From NCBI RefSeq assembly GCF_001665785.1, contig NZ_LZSO01000048.1, forward strand, positions 1-64,000: a stretch of DNA of 64,000 bases, read 5' to 3'. The position numbers and the translations under genes are program-made. The notes beneath the pieces are model-generated. The model was not told where the DNA came from and made no database searches. It saw only the letters and a list, made by a program, of their open reading frames with translations. This DNA comes from Mycolicibacterium peregrinum. GTDB lineage: Bacteria; Actinomycetota; Actinomycetes; Mycobacteriales; Mycobacteriaceae. Shown piece after piece: positions 16,976 through 27,100 of the stretch (positions are counted from its first letter, which is position 1; every line of letters starts with the position of its first letter).

Positions 16976-18270
16976 AGCAGTTCCACCCCGATAGTGGTCG
17001 GCCCGCCGGCCGGGCTCTCCACAGTCAGGGTGCCACCGCCGGCCAGAACCCGGTCGGCCAGACCCGCCAGGCCGTGGCCCTTGGCCACGTGCGCACCGCC
17101 GTCACCGTCGTCGACGATCTCGACGCGCACACCGCCGGGACCGTGTGCGACCGTGACCCAACAGTTCTGTGCACCACTGTGTTTGGCGACATTGGTCAGC
17201 GCCTCGGCAACCGCGAAGTAGGCGGTGGTCTCCACCGCGGCGTCGAGCCTTCCCGCCGGCTCGCCCAGGGCGGGGTCGACCGCGAGCTCGACCGGAATGG
17301 TGCACCGCGCCGCCAGTGCGGCCAGCGCGCTGGGCAGTCCACGGTCGGTGAGTACCGGCGGGGCGATACCGCGGGACAGCGCACGCAACTCGTTCAGCGT
17401 GTCCTGCGTCTGACTGATCGCCTCGTCGAGGGTGTCGCGCAGCGGCCCCGGATCACCGTCCAGGTGCTGGCGCGCGCGACCCAGGTCCATCGCGAGGCGG
17501 ATGAGCCGCTGCTGGGGTCCGTCGTGAATGTCGCGTTCCAGTCGACGCAGGGCGGTGGCCTCGGCGGAGGCGGCCGCGGCCTTCTGTTCCGTCAGCACGG
17601 TGATCGTCTGACGCAGCTCGGCCACACCGGTCAACAGCGCTCGGCTGAAGCCCGCTTGGAGGACGGCGCACCCCCGCACCACGAGCGGGAGGCTGATAAG
17701 ACAGACCAGGCCGATCGCGGTCTGGAAGGCAATCCGGGCGAAGGCACTGTCGCCGAGCCCGATCAGCTGGGCCAGCGAGGTGTTGTCGGGGCCGCGCGGG
17801 ATGCTCCAGTCCCACACAACGGTCAATGTGCCGGCGATCGCCGACGCCCACCAGCTGATCACGATCGTGAACGTGAGCACCGCGATCGGAAAGCACAGAA
17901 TGCCGTACACGAGGTCAAGCCAGAACTGGCCCTGGGTGAGCGGGGCGAGGATCCGCTTCCAGACGCCTGCATCCGGCGCGGCCGCCCGGTAGACCGGCCG
18001 GCTGCGGGGACGACGCAGCACGGCCGGAAAGCGAAGCCGCTCGATATCGGCGAACAGGCGCGCCACGAACAGGGTGCCGACGAGGATCAGCAGGCCGACA
18101 CCGATGACCAACGTCCCGATCCCGGCGGACAGTCCGGTTACCAGCACGCTGAAACTCACTGTGGCGAGCGGAAATCCGAGCAATACATACCCGCTGTCCA
18201 CGCCGAGCTGCCGAAGGCGGCCGACTCGTTGGGGCTGCGCCGTGGTCCTCGACAGGGTCCCGCTGATCAT
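16969..18270 (-). CDS. Two-component sensor histidine kinase with putative-sensor domain
   Basis: A 433-residue kinase starting at ATG 18270 (MISGTLSR). Residues about 1-210 contain four hydrophobic segments in the style of the actinobacterial putative sensor domain (LGFPLATVSFSVLVTG, LVIGVGLLILVGTLFV, LVYGILCFPIAVLTFTIVI, FQTAIGLVCLISLPLVV). Then come the HisKA_3 box LRRLERDIHDGPQQRLIRLA with the acceptor histidine in IHDG and a HATPase_c domain (FAVAEALTNVAKHSGAQ; GHGLAGLADRVLAGGG). The signal is unknown. The 3' end overlaps the response-regulator gene. Confidence 0.9.
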   Translation of the reverse strand: MISGTLSRTTAQPQRVGRLRQLGVDSGYVLLGFPLATVSFSVLVTGLSAGIGTLVIGVGLLILVGTLFVARLFADIERLRFPAVLRRPRSRPVYRAAAPDAGVWKRILAPLTQGQFWLDLVYGILCFPIAVLTFTIVISWWASAIAGTLTVVWDWSIPRGPDNTSLAQLIGLGDSAFARIAFQTAIGLVCLISLPLVVRGCAVLQAGFSRALLTGVAELRQTITVLTEQKAAAASAEATALRRLERDIHDGPQQRLIRLAMDLGRARQHLDGDPGPLRDTLDEAISQTQDTLNELRALSRGIAPPVLTDRGLPSALAALAARCTIPVELAVDPALGEPAGRLDAAVETTAYFAVAEALTNVAKHSGAQNCWVTVAHGPGGVRVEIVDDGDGGAHVAKGHGLAGLADRVLAGGGTLTVESPAGGPTTIGVELLC

Positions 18271-18488
18271 GGGCTCGACGCTACGCATCTGTCGGACCGA
18301 CCCCCATCCGGCGCGCCTGCGTGTCCGGGGTAGGGCTGTCCCCACCCTCGCGGTGGTAGGACATCGGGCTGTTTGCCCCCGCCGGGCGCGTCGGTTCCTC
18401 CGACGGTGTTGGGGTCCGAAGGCCGACGTGTCTCAAACCCCAAACTCCTCGCACTGTCCACCGCCCGACTACCGTCGATCCGGTGGCA

Positions 18489-20006
18489 ATGTCGCAGTCA
18501 CGTCTTGCTCGGCTCTGCGCCGTCGGAACCGTCGTGTTCACGATCGCGGCGGTCACATCGTGCGGGCCGTCGACACGTCCACCGGCGGCCAGTTCCACGT
18601 CGACGGCGACTACGCCGGCACCCATCGCCCCACCACCCACGACGGCCGCCGTCGTTCCCACGGGTGACTTCGCCCCCGTCGTCCAGCTCATCGACGACGC
18701 GATCGCGGCACCTCGAATGCCCGGAGCGGTCGTCCAGGTCGGGCACGGCGGAAACATCGTCTTCCGTCAGGCTTTCGGCTCACGCAAGCTGGCCGGCGAA
18801 CCGGGGTTGGACGGCGCACCCGCCCCCGCCGAACCGATGACCGAGGACACGATCTTCGATCTGGCCTCGCTGTCGAAGTGCCTCACGACGGCTGTTGGCA
18901 TCCTGCAGCTCTACGAACAGGGCCGGGTTCAACTCGACGAACCCGTGCAGACCTACCTGCCCGACTTCAACCCCGCCAACGACCCACGCCGTGCGCGGGT
19001 GACGGTGCGCATGTTGCTCACCCACACGTCGGGCATCGCGGGAGATCTGAGCCTGGACGGGCCGTGGGGACTGGACAAGCCTGACAAGGCCGAGGGCATC
19101 CACCGTGCCCTCGGAGCGTGGGTGGTGTTCGAGCCCGGGGAGCGGTTTCACTACTCCGACATCGGCTTCATCATCCTCGGTGCACTCCTTGAGAAGATCA
19201 CCGGTGAAACCGAGGACACCTACATCCAGAAGAACGTGTTCGCACCGCTCGGGATGGCAGACACCCGCTATCTCCCGGTCACCAAAGCGTGTGGCCCGCA
19301 CCAGGTTCGGGGAACCGCCATCGCCTTCGATCCGCACGCACCCAAAGGCGTCGACTGCTCGGCCGATACGTGGAACACCGACCTCCTGGCGCGCGTCGCA
19401 CCCACGGCGATCGACGAGGACACCCCGGGCCTCAATCCGGACTTCGGTCATCCGCTGCGCGGCACCGTGCACGATCCGACGGCACGACGCATGGGCGGAG
19501 TGGCGGGGAGTGCCGGGGTGTTCTCGACGGTGAACGATGCCGGCCGGTTCGCGCAGGCGCTCCTCGACCGCCTCGCCGGCCGACCGAGTACGTTTCCGCT
19601 GAAGCAATCGACGCTGGCATTGATGACGAGCCCACAGCAGCCGGGACACGACCCGGCACAGGTCGAGGCGGCCAACAACGCCACCCGCGAGGCGGTCGAG
19701 AACACCCCTAACACAACACATCCCCTGCTCGCACCGCACTATCCCGCCATCGCCGGCCAAGACCTCCGTGGATTCGGTTGGGACATCGACACGGAGCAGT
19801 CCCGCCCGAGGGGGATGGTGTTTCCGGTCGGCAGCTTCGGGCACACCGGCTTCACGGGAGTGACGTTGTGGATGGACCCGGGGTCGGACACTTACGTCGT
19901 GGTCCTCGGAAACGTGATCCACCAGCGCGGCGCCCCGCCCATGGCCGCGCTGAGCGGTGAAGTGGCCACCCTGACCGGCCGGGCCCTACATCTGTACGGG
20001 AACTAG
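18489..20006 (+). CDS. Secreted serine hydrolase of the beta-lactamase/penicillin-binding family (lipoprotein)
   Basis: A 505-residue protein with a signal peptide ending in AAVTSC, a plausible lipobox whose cysteine would be lipidated, then a Ser/Thr/Pro/Ala-rich spacer of about 45 residues. The catalytic domain has the active-site motif SLSK (Ser and Lys) in FDLASLSKCLTT, the second motif YSD in HYSDIGFIILG, and HTG in SFGHTGFTGVTLW, the set typical of class C beta-lactamase-like esterases and D-alanyl peptidases. It probably acts on the cell surface, on peptidoglycan or an ester substrate. A GTG two codons upstream is an alternative start. The stop overlaps the convergent small gene. Confidence 0.82.
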   Translation: MSQSRLARLCAVGTVVFTIAAVTSCGPSTRPPAASSTSTATTPAPIAPPPTTAAVVPTGDFAPVVQLIDDAIAAPRMPGAVVQVGHGGNIVFRQAFGSRKLAGEPGLDGAPAPAEPMTEDTIFDLASLSKCLTTAVGILQLYEQGRVQLDEPVQTYLPDFNPANDPRRARVTVRMLLTHTSGIAGDLSLDGPWGLDKPDKAEGIHRALGAWVVFEPGERFHYSDIGFIILGALLEKITGETEDTYIQKNVFAPLGMADTRYLPVTKACGPHQVRGTAIAFDPHAPKGVDCSADTWNTDLLARVAPTAIDEDTPGLNPDFGHPLRGTVHDPTARRMGGVAGSAGVFSTVNDAGRFAQALLDRLAGRPSTFPLKQSTLALMTSPQQPGHDPAQVEAANNATREAVENTPNTTHPLLAPHYPAIAGQDLRGFGWDIDTEQSRPRGMVFPVGSFGHTGFTGVTLWMDPGSDTYVVVLGNVIHQRGAPPMAALSGEVATLTGRALHLYGN

Positions 20007-20227
20007 CTTGCCGGACCTACTACGTTGGGGCCTGGCGATCCTTTCAACGTCTCCTCATCGAGCTCAGCCACAAAGCCGCTACCCACCACATTTTCGGCCC
20101 AAGCTTCAAACATCGCGTCGCTCTCCGTGGGAAACCACTTGGGCGCCAACGCTTCGCGACGATACCGCGCGAGCAGATCACGTTCTGTCAAGACCTCGCC
20201 GCTGAGATTGTCTCGATAGAGCGTCAC
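20003..20227 (-). CDS. Small hypothetical protein (74 residues)
   Basis: The GTG start at 20227 is preceded by a near-perfect ribosome site (AGGAGG, eight bases away), which is the main reason to accept it. The protein (MTLYRDNLSGEVLTERDLLARYRREALA...) is soluble and acidic, with no signal peptide. I do not recognise a family. It lies downstream of gap on the same strand after a 113-base spacer and overlaps the end of the serine hydrolase by four bases. Whether it belongs to the GPL operon is unknown. Confidence 0.55.
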   Translation of the reverse strand: MTLYRDNLSGEVLTERDLLARYRREALAPKWFPTESDAMFEAWAENVVGSGFVAELDEETLKGSPGPNVVGPAS

Positions 20228-20340
20228 AACTCATACCTCCTGCCACTTGTCGATAACCCAACGTGGGGAGCTCTTCTCGAGAATCGCGCCCTGTTCCCTC
20301 GCCTATACCGACAAGTCGTGCCGATCGACGTCCTACCTGC

Positions 20341-21141
20341 TCAGACGAGGCCGGCGCCGGTGACCACTTGCCAGAGCCCCACCACGGCGAAGAGCACCAG
20401 CAGCACCAGCTGCCGGTGGTGGCGAGTCCACTCGTGCAGTAGCTGCAACACGGCCTGTGTCCTTGCCGGGGCAATGGCGTAACTGAGCAGCGCGAGCTCG
20501 AACACCGCCAGCATCCCGAACACAAACGCGATGCTGATGACAACCTGCGCCCCGATCGGCGCACCCGAACCGACAACCATGGTGGCCACCATCAACACCA
20601 ATGGTGGCGGCGCGATGTAACAGAGGCCGAACACCAGCGCGACCCACGACGCGCCGCCCTCCCAGGCGTCATGCGCACGCTCGATAAGCCGCCGGAGCCC
20701 GGCGCCCAGGTCCGACATGATGCGGCGGACGCGCCCCACCGCCGGTGCCGGGGCGGCTGGCTGGTCCGGTTCCATGACCAGCACCGGTGAGTGTCCGACG
20801 TTCACCGATGCGTCCTGATTCACTCGCTTGCGCATCCTCATCCGCACGGCGAGCAGGCCTGCGATCGCGACACAGACCAACCCCGAAACGAATTGGAACG
20901 GCTTGACGGTCGATCCGGGTTCCGCGGTCACCAGATCCTGGGCCACCGAGCTGAACGACGGCACCGAGGCCAGTACCAACGTTGTGATCACGAACGCCGG
21001 GATGTTCACGATCAAGCTTCCGGCCCAGAACGCGATGAGGTTCTGCACCGGACGGGGCCGGGAGATCACCAACAGGATGAAGCCGAGAAGCACCGGGTTG
21101 AGTGACACCAGAAATGCCATCCCCAAGATATCGCCCCACAT
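20341..21141 (-). CDS. gap: Gap, GPL addressing protein (integral membrane)
   Basis: A 266-residue membrane protein with about six hydrophobic segments in two groups of three (LGMAFLVSLNPVLLGFILLVIS, LIAFWAGSLIVNIPAFVITTLVLA, FVSGLVCVAIAGLLAVRM; then SWVALVFGLCYIAPPPLVLMVATMVV, VVISIAFVFGMLAVFELALLSYAI, LVLLVLFAVVGLW) separated by a hydrophilic loop. This is the GAP family, whose founding member in M. smegmatis is needed for GPL to reach the cell surface. It starts 10 bases after mps2 and is the last recognised gene of the mbtH-mps1-mps2-gap operon. Confidence 0.9.
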   Translation of the reverse strand: MWGDILGMAFLVSLNPVLLGFILLVISRPRPVQNLIAFWAGSLIVNIPAFVITTLVLASVPSFSSVAQDLVTAEPGSTVKPFQFVSGLVCVAIAGLLAVRMRMRKRVNQDASVNVGHSPVLVMEPDQPAAPAPAVGRVRRIMSDLGAGLRRLIERAHDAWEGGASWVALVFGLCYIAPPPLVLMVATMVVGSGAPIGAQVVISIAFVFGMLAVFELALLSYAIAPARTQAVLQLLHEWTRHHRQLVLLVLFAVVGLWQVVTGAGLV

Positions 21142-21151
21142 TTGCGCCGCC

Positions 21152-24100
21152 CTAGAGCATTCCGAGCAGCTGCAGGTCCGTCACGTACTTCACGATGACC
21201 TCCGGCGTTACGTGTGGAATATCTTTTGTCGCACCGACTTTCGCCCGGCGAACCGCGGCGCGGAACCGGTCGGCCGGTGCGAAGGAGCCCTGCGTGGGCT
21301 CCGGTGCCTGAAGGACGCCGCCCTGCTGCTTCAGCAGTGTCAGCATCTGCAGGACCGAGTTCTGCCGCTGCCGTTCCGGCAGCGCCTTCAGGCCGGTCTC
21401 GAACCGCTGCAACCACTCTCCGAAGTCTGCGACACGTTCGATCGGATAGCCGGCCTCGATCAGCCAGTCGATGTAGGTGTCGATCCCGATACCGTCGTCG
21501 TGCGGATTCATCACGTGGTAGGTCTCGAAGTCGGGCGATGCCGACCTGGCTACCTCCCAACCCAAAGTGGTTATGGCCTCCGCGACGAAGTTCACCGGCA
21601 GTCCGTCGAAGTGCGCGCGTTGTCGTCGGCCGTTCTCGTCGAGCCGGTAGAACGACTCGGGCGCAACGCCGGTGGCCACGAGGCTCAACACCATCCGGCT
21701 CACCGTGTCGGCGACGTTCAGCTGTCCCGCATAGGTCGGGTCGGACATGATCATTCCGGAGCGGAACACCGCAATCGGCAAGCCACAGAGGTCATGTGCC
21801 TCGCGTAGCAGAACCTCGCCGGCCCACTTGCTGTTGCCATAGCCGTTCGCGTACCCGGCGTCGACGGTGCGGACCGGGCTGCTGAACCGAATGTCGGCCT
21901 CCTCGGTGAACTTCGACGGCTCGATCTGGCGGCCCACGTCGGACGTCGAGACGAAGTTGTAAGGCTTGAGCTTCGTGGTCAGCGCGAAACGAATCAACTC
22001 GGCAGTACCGACGACGTTGGGTCCGAACAACTCCCGGTAGGGCAACACGCTGTTGACGAAGGCCGCGGAATCGACGATGAGGTCGACGCGCTCGGCCAGC
22101 TGCCGCCAGCGCTTCTCTTCCAGTCCGAGGTTGGGTTCCCCCTTGTCGCCTGCGACCACCTGGAGCCGGTCGGCGGCCAGCTCCCGGAAGTGCCGGAGCA
22201 GGACCGGGTCGGTGTCGAAGGTCGATTCCAGACGCCGGCGCGCCTCTTCGTCAGAGTCGGCCCGTACCAGGCAGATCACGGTGTCGTCGACCCGGCGCAT
22301 CCGCTTGAGCCAGTCCAGCAGCAGGTAGCGCCCGAGGAATCCGGTGGCACCGGTGAGCAGAACGGTCTGCACCTGCCCGGTCGGCCGCGGCAGGGCCCGC
22401 GCCGTCCTCAACGTGGCCGCGTCGATGAACTTGTCCAGGGTCAGGTCACGCGCGTACACCTCCCCGATCACGTCGCCGTGCACCGACAAGAAGCTGACGC
22501 CCTTGGGTGCGGCCACTACATCCGATCCGGCGTCGCCGGTCAACTGCAGGCTCAACGCAGCCACCGACGGCTTCTCGAACAGTGTGCGCACCGCGAGTTC
22601 GGCGTCGAATGCGGTGTTGATCGCGGCGATCGCCCGCATCGCGGAGATCGAATCGCCACCGAGATCGAAGAACGAATCGTCGATTCCGACCCGGTCCAAC
22701 CCCAGCACCTGGGCGTAGACGCCGACGAGTGTCTGCTCGGCAGCGGTGGCCGGGGCGCGATACCGTGCGGCGTCGCGGTACTCGGGAGCCGGCAGGGCAC
22801 GGCGATCGAGCTTGCCGTTGACCGTCAGTGGCAGCACATCCAGGACGACGATTGCGGCCGGCACCATATAGGCGGGGAGCCGCTCGCCGAGTTCCTTGCG
22901 CAACTGCGTCGGATCGGCGTTGCCGGTGATGTAACCGACCAGGCGCTTGTCACCGGCGCGGTCCTCGCGCGCGACGACCGCGGCCTGAGTCACTCCGTCA
23001 AGCTCGGCGAGGGCGGCTTGGATCTCGCCGAGTTCGATGCGGTAGCCGCGGATCTTGACCTGCTCGTCGGCACGGCCCAGGTATTGCAGCTGTCCGTCTT
23101 CACCCCACTTGACCAGATCGCCCGTTCGGTACATGACCTGTCCGGGAGCGTCGGCGCCGCCGAAAGGACAGGCAACGAACCGCGATGCGGTCAGCCCCGA
23201 CCGGTTGAGATACCCGATGCCGACTCCACGGCCGGCGAGGTAGAGCTCGCCGACCACACCGGCGGACACCGGACGCAACCATTCATCCAGGACAAACGTG
23301 GCACCGGAGGGGACGGGCGACCCGATCGGAACGGCACCGCCGGCAGTACCGGCGCTCAGGGGTGCGCTCATTGCGCCGTAAATCGTGGCCTCGGTCGGTC
23401 CGTACGCGTTGATCATCACCCGGCCCGCCGCCCAGCGATCCACCACGTCGCTGGGGCAGGCTTCTCCGGCCACCACCAGAGCGGTGCGCTCCAGGCCCTC
23501 AGGCGACAGCATCCCCACAGCGGACGGCGTCTGGTAGAGCACGCTGACCCCTTCGGCGACCAGCAGATCGTGCAGATCAGTCGGTGAGCCGGCCACCGAC
23601 TCCGGCACGATTACCAGCCTGGTCCCGTGCAGCAGGGCGCCCCAGATCTCCCACACCGAGACGTCGAACACCAGTGAATGCCATTGCGACCAAACCTGTC
23701 CCGACCCCGCGGGCAGATCCGGATGCAGATTCTCCAGCACCTGGGTCACATTGCCGTGCGAGATGGCAACGCCCTTGGGAGTGCCCGTGGTTCCCGACGT
23801 GTAGATCAGGTACGCAATGTCATCGGCAGCGGGCGGCAGCAGGTCGACGGTGGGGTAGATCAGGCCCGCGGATTCCACAGCGGGATCGTCGACCTCGACG
23901 ATCTGTATGTCCGTCCCTTCCAGCCGGGATCGCAGCTCACCCGTCGTAATCGCGATGATCGGTGCGGCGTCGGCCAGCATGAACTCCAGTCGGGTAGCCG
24001 GCACCGCCGGGTCGATCGGCAGGTAGGCCGCCCCGGTCTTGAGCACAGCCAAGATGGCCACGATCGCCAGGTCAGACCGCGGCGCCAGCAGCGCCACGGT

Positions 24101-27100
24101 TTCGCCCGGGCCGGCTCCCATGAGCGCCAACAGGTTTGCCAGCCTACGGGCGTCTTCGTCGAGCTCGTCATAGGTCAGCGAGCGATCGCCGAAAGTCAGA
24201 GCCGGCGCACCAGGATCACGTTCCACCTGCCGGCTGAACATCTCGGGGATCGAGACCGGTGCACTCACCGGTCGGGTCAGGATCTCGCGATTGCTCCACG
24301 TGTCCAGCCGGTCGTGCTCGGCACTCTCAAGTACATCCATGGCCGAGAGCCGGCGAGCCGGATCGGCGACCATGTCCACCAGCAGCCGCTGGAACCGTTC
24401 GACCAGCGCTTCGATCTGACCGGCATCGAAGACGTCGCTGTCGAATTCGAGGCGCAGACCCAGTTCGTGCCCTGGCAAGGCCATCATCGAAAGCGGGTAG
24501 TGGTTGTACTCGCGGTTGTTGAACTCGGTGACGGCCAGCTCCTGCACACCCATGAACGCAGTGGTGTCGATCGGGTAGCTCTCGTATAGGAACAAGGTGT
24601 CGAACAGTCGCTCGTGGCCGGCGAGGTGGTGAATCTCGGTGAGCGCCAAGTGTTCGTGCTCGAGGGTGTCGTTGTGGGCGCGTTGCAGCTGGTCCAGCAG
24701 CTCGGCCACCGTGGTGGCCGCGGTGGTGCGGGCGCGCACCGGGACAGTGTTGATCAGCAGGCCTACCATGGAATCCGCACCGGCCAGGTCCGTGGGGCGG
24801 CCGGACACCGCGGTACCGAACGTGACGTCGTGCTGGCCGGTCAGCCAGATGAGCAGTTGCGCCCAGGCGGCCTGCAGCACGGTGGCCACCGTGGTGTGCT
24901 GCGCGCGTGCGAGCTCACCGAGCGCCGCAGTCGTCTCGGCTGACACCCGATAGGTCTCGATACCTCTGGGGCCCGGCTCGGCCGGAGGCGCGACCAGGGT
25001 AGGAGTCTCGAAGCCGTCCAACAAGTTTCGCCAAGCTTCTCGGGAGGCGTCAAGGTCCTGGCCGGCCAGCCAACTGACGTAGTTGCGGTAAGACGCCGGC
25101 GCGGGCAGCCGTTGCCCGAAGTAGCTGGCGAATACCTCCTTCAACAGGATCGGCAGCGACCAGCCGTCGATCACGATGTGATGGAAGGTCAGGACGAAGC
25201 GGTGCTCATTTCCCGCGGTGCGGATGAGCGCGGCCCGGAACGTCGGCCGCTCGGAAAGGTCGCAGACCGCGGCCCGCTCGGCGTCGCAGAGTGCACTGAC
25301 CTCCTCGTCGGCTGTCAGGTCATCCCCGCGAAGATCCAGATACCGCCACGCCATGACGGGTTCGGCAGGGATGACCTGCACGGGATCACCGAACTGCCCG
25401 CAGAATCGCGCCGCCAGATTCGGATGCCGGGCGACCACGGTGTGCAGAGCGTCCCGCAGCCGGTGCTGGTCGACGATCCCGGCGATAGTGATGTCGAGCT
25501 GCACCGCATAAACGTCATCGTGGGCGCCGCGGCCACGGGCGAACGTGGAATGGAACAGCAACCCCTGTTGCACCGGAGTCAGCGGCAGGACGTCGGCGAC
25601 GGTGTATTCCCGTGCCAGCTCATCGATCTGACTCTGAGTCAGTTGTGCCGGAAGGACATCCGATGGGGTCAACCCGCCGCCACCGGAGTGCACGCGGGCG
25701 CAGATGCCCTTCAACGCCTCGAACCACAACCGGCTGAGCCGTTCCACCTGGTCCCGGCTGACGACCGACGGGGCCCATGTCCACGCGGCCTGCAGACTCG
25801 GGCCGGCGTCGGTGTCCGTGGTGCCGGCATTGAGTTCCACGGTGTGCATCAACGGCATCGGTACCTCTGACACAACACCGGTGGTTGACAACGCATCTTG
25901 GTCGATGCGCCACAGGTCCTCGCCGAGGTCGGCCATCCCAACGGCGAGGCGGCCCAGGTAATTGAACCCGATCGTCGGCTCCGGTCCGTCCAGTTCCACG
26001 TCGGGGTTGAGATAGCGGAGCATCCCGTAGGTCAGGTCGTCCGGAAGGGCGCGCAATTGCTCCTTGGCGTCCTTGATGATCGGATCCAGTTCGATGTCAC
26101 CCGAAATCACCTGTGCCCAGGTAAGTTCCGGCGTTGCGAGCGCCACTGGATACTTGGTGGTGAACCAGCCCACCGTACGCGAGAGGTCGACATCGGAGTC
26201 CGGGCCCGCTCCCCCGAGTTCCTCACGGCGGCCGTGTCCTTCGACGTCGAAACTGATCGGCAGACTGCCGATACCGAGGTATTCGGCCCACGCCAGGCCG
26301 AAGGCGATCAGCAGGATGTCCTGCACCCCGGCGTGATACGCCGCAGGAACCGCTCCCAGCAGCTGGCGGGTGGTCTCGACATCCAGCTCCACAGACAGCT
26401 GGCCGGCATTGGCGTAGGTGTCCACATCGGGCCGCACCGGCGGCAGAGGAGCCGGTACCTCAAGCACCTTGCGCCACCCGTCGGCATGCCGGACCACGTT
26501 CGCGTCGCCGGCATGCTCGGTCAGCAGATGCGACCAGCGAGCGAACGACGTCCCGCCCTGCGGCAGCTGCACCGACTGCCCGCTGTGATGCTGCGCCCAG
26601 GCGATGTTCAAGTCTTCCAACAAAATTCGCCAGGACACCCCGTCCACTGCCAGGTGATGGATCATCAGCACGAGCTGGCTGGTGACGGGCACCCACAGTG
26701 CGCGCAGCACCGACCCGCTTGCCGGATCCAACTGCGTCAACGCGGCCACCAGCGCCTCGTCGGACAGTTCCTCGACAACGGACGTGCGAGTGCGCGCGTC
26801 GACCGCGCCCTTGTCGGGCACGCTCAGCGACCACTCGCCGTCGGCATCGGTTTCGGCGAGCATTCTCAGGGTGGCGTGCCGATCGAGCAGCTCCTGCACC
26901 AAGACCACCACGTCGTCCTCGGTCACGCCGTCGGGCGCCTTCAGCACCACTGTCTGGTTGAACTGATCGACAGGGCCTTGCACGTCGCGCAACCAGCGCA
27001 TGATCGGCGTTGCCGACACCGGACCGATGCCCTCGTCGATGACCGCATGTGCCGGATCGGCGAAGACCGCGACCTGGGCGACCGCGGCCACGGTCTGCTC

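Noticed and set aside
18483..20006. Serine hydrolase taken as a drug-inactivating class C beta-lactamase
   Set aside because: It has SLSK, YSD and HTG in place of the YxN and KTG motifs of true beta-lactamases, which fits esterase or peptidase relatives better.
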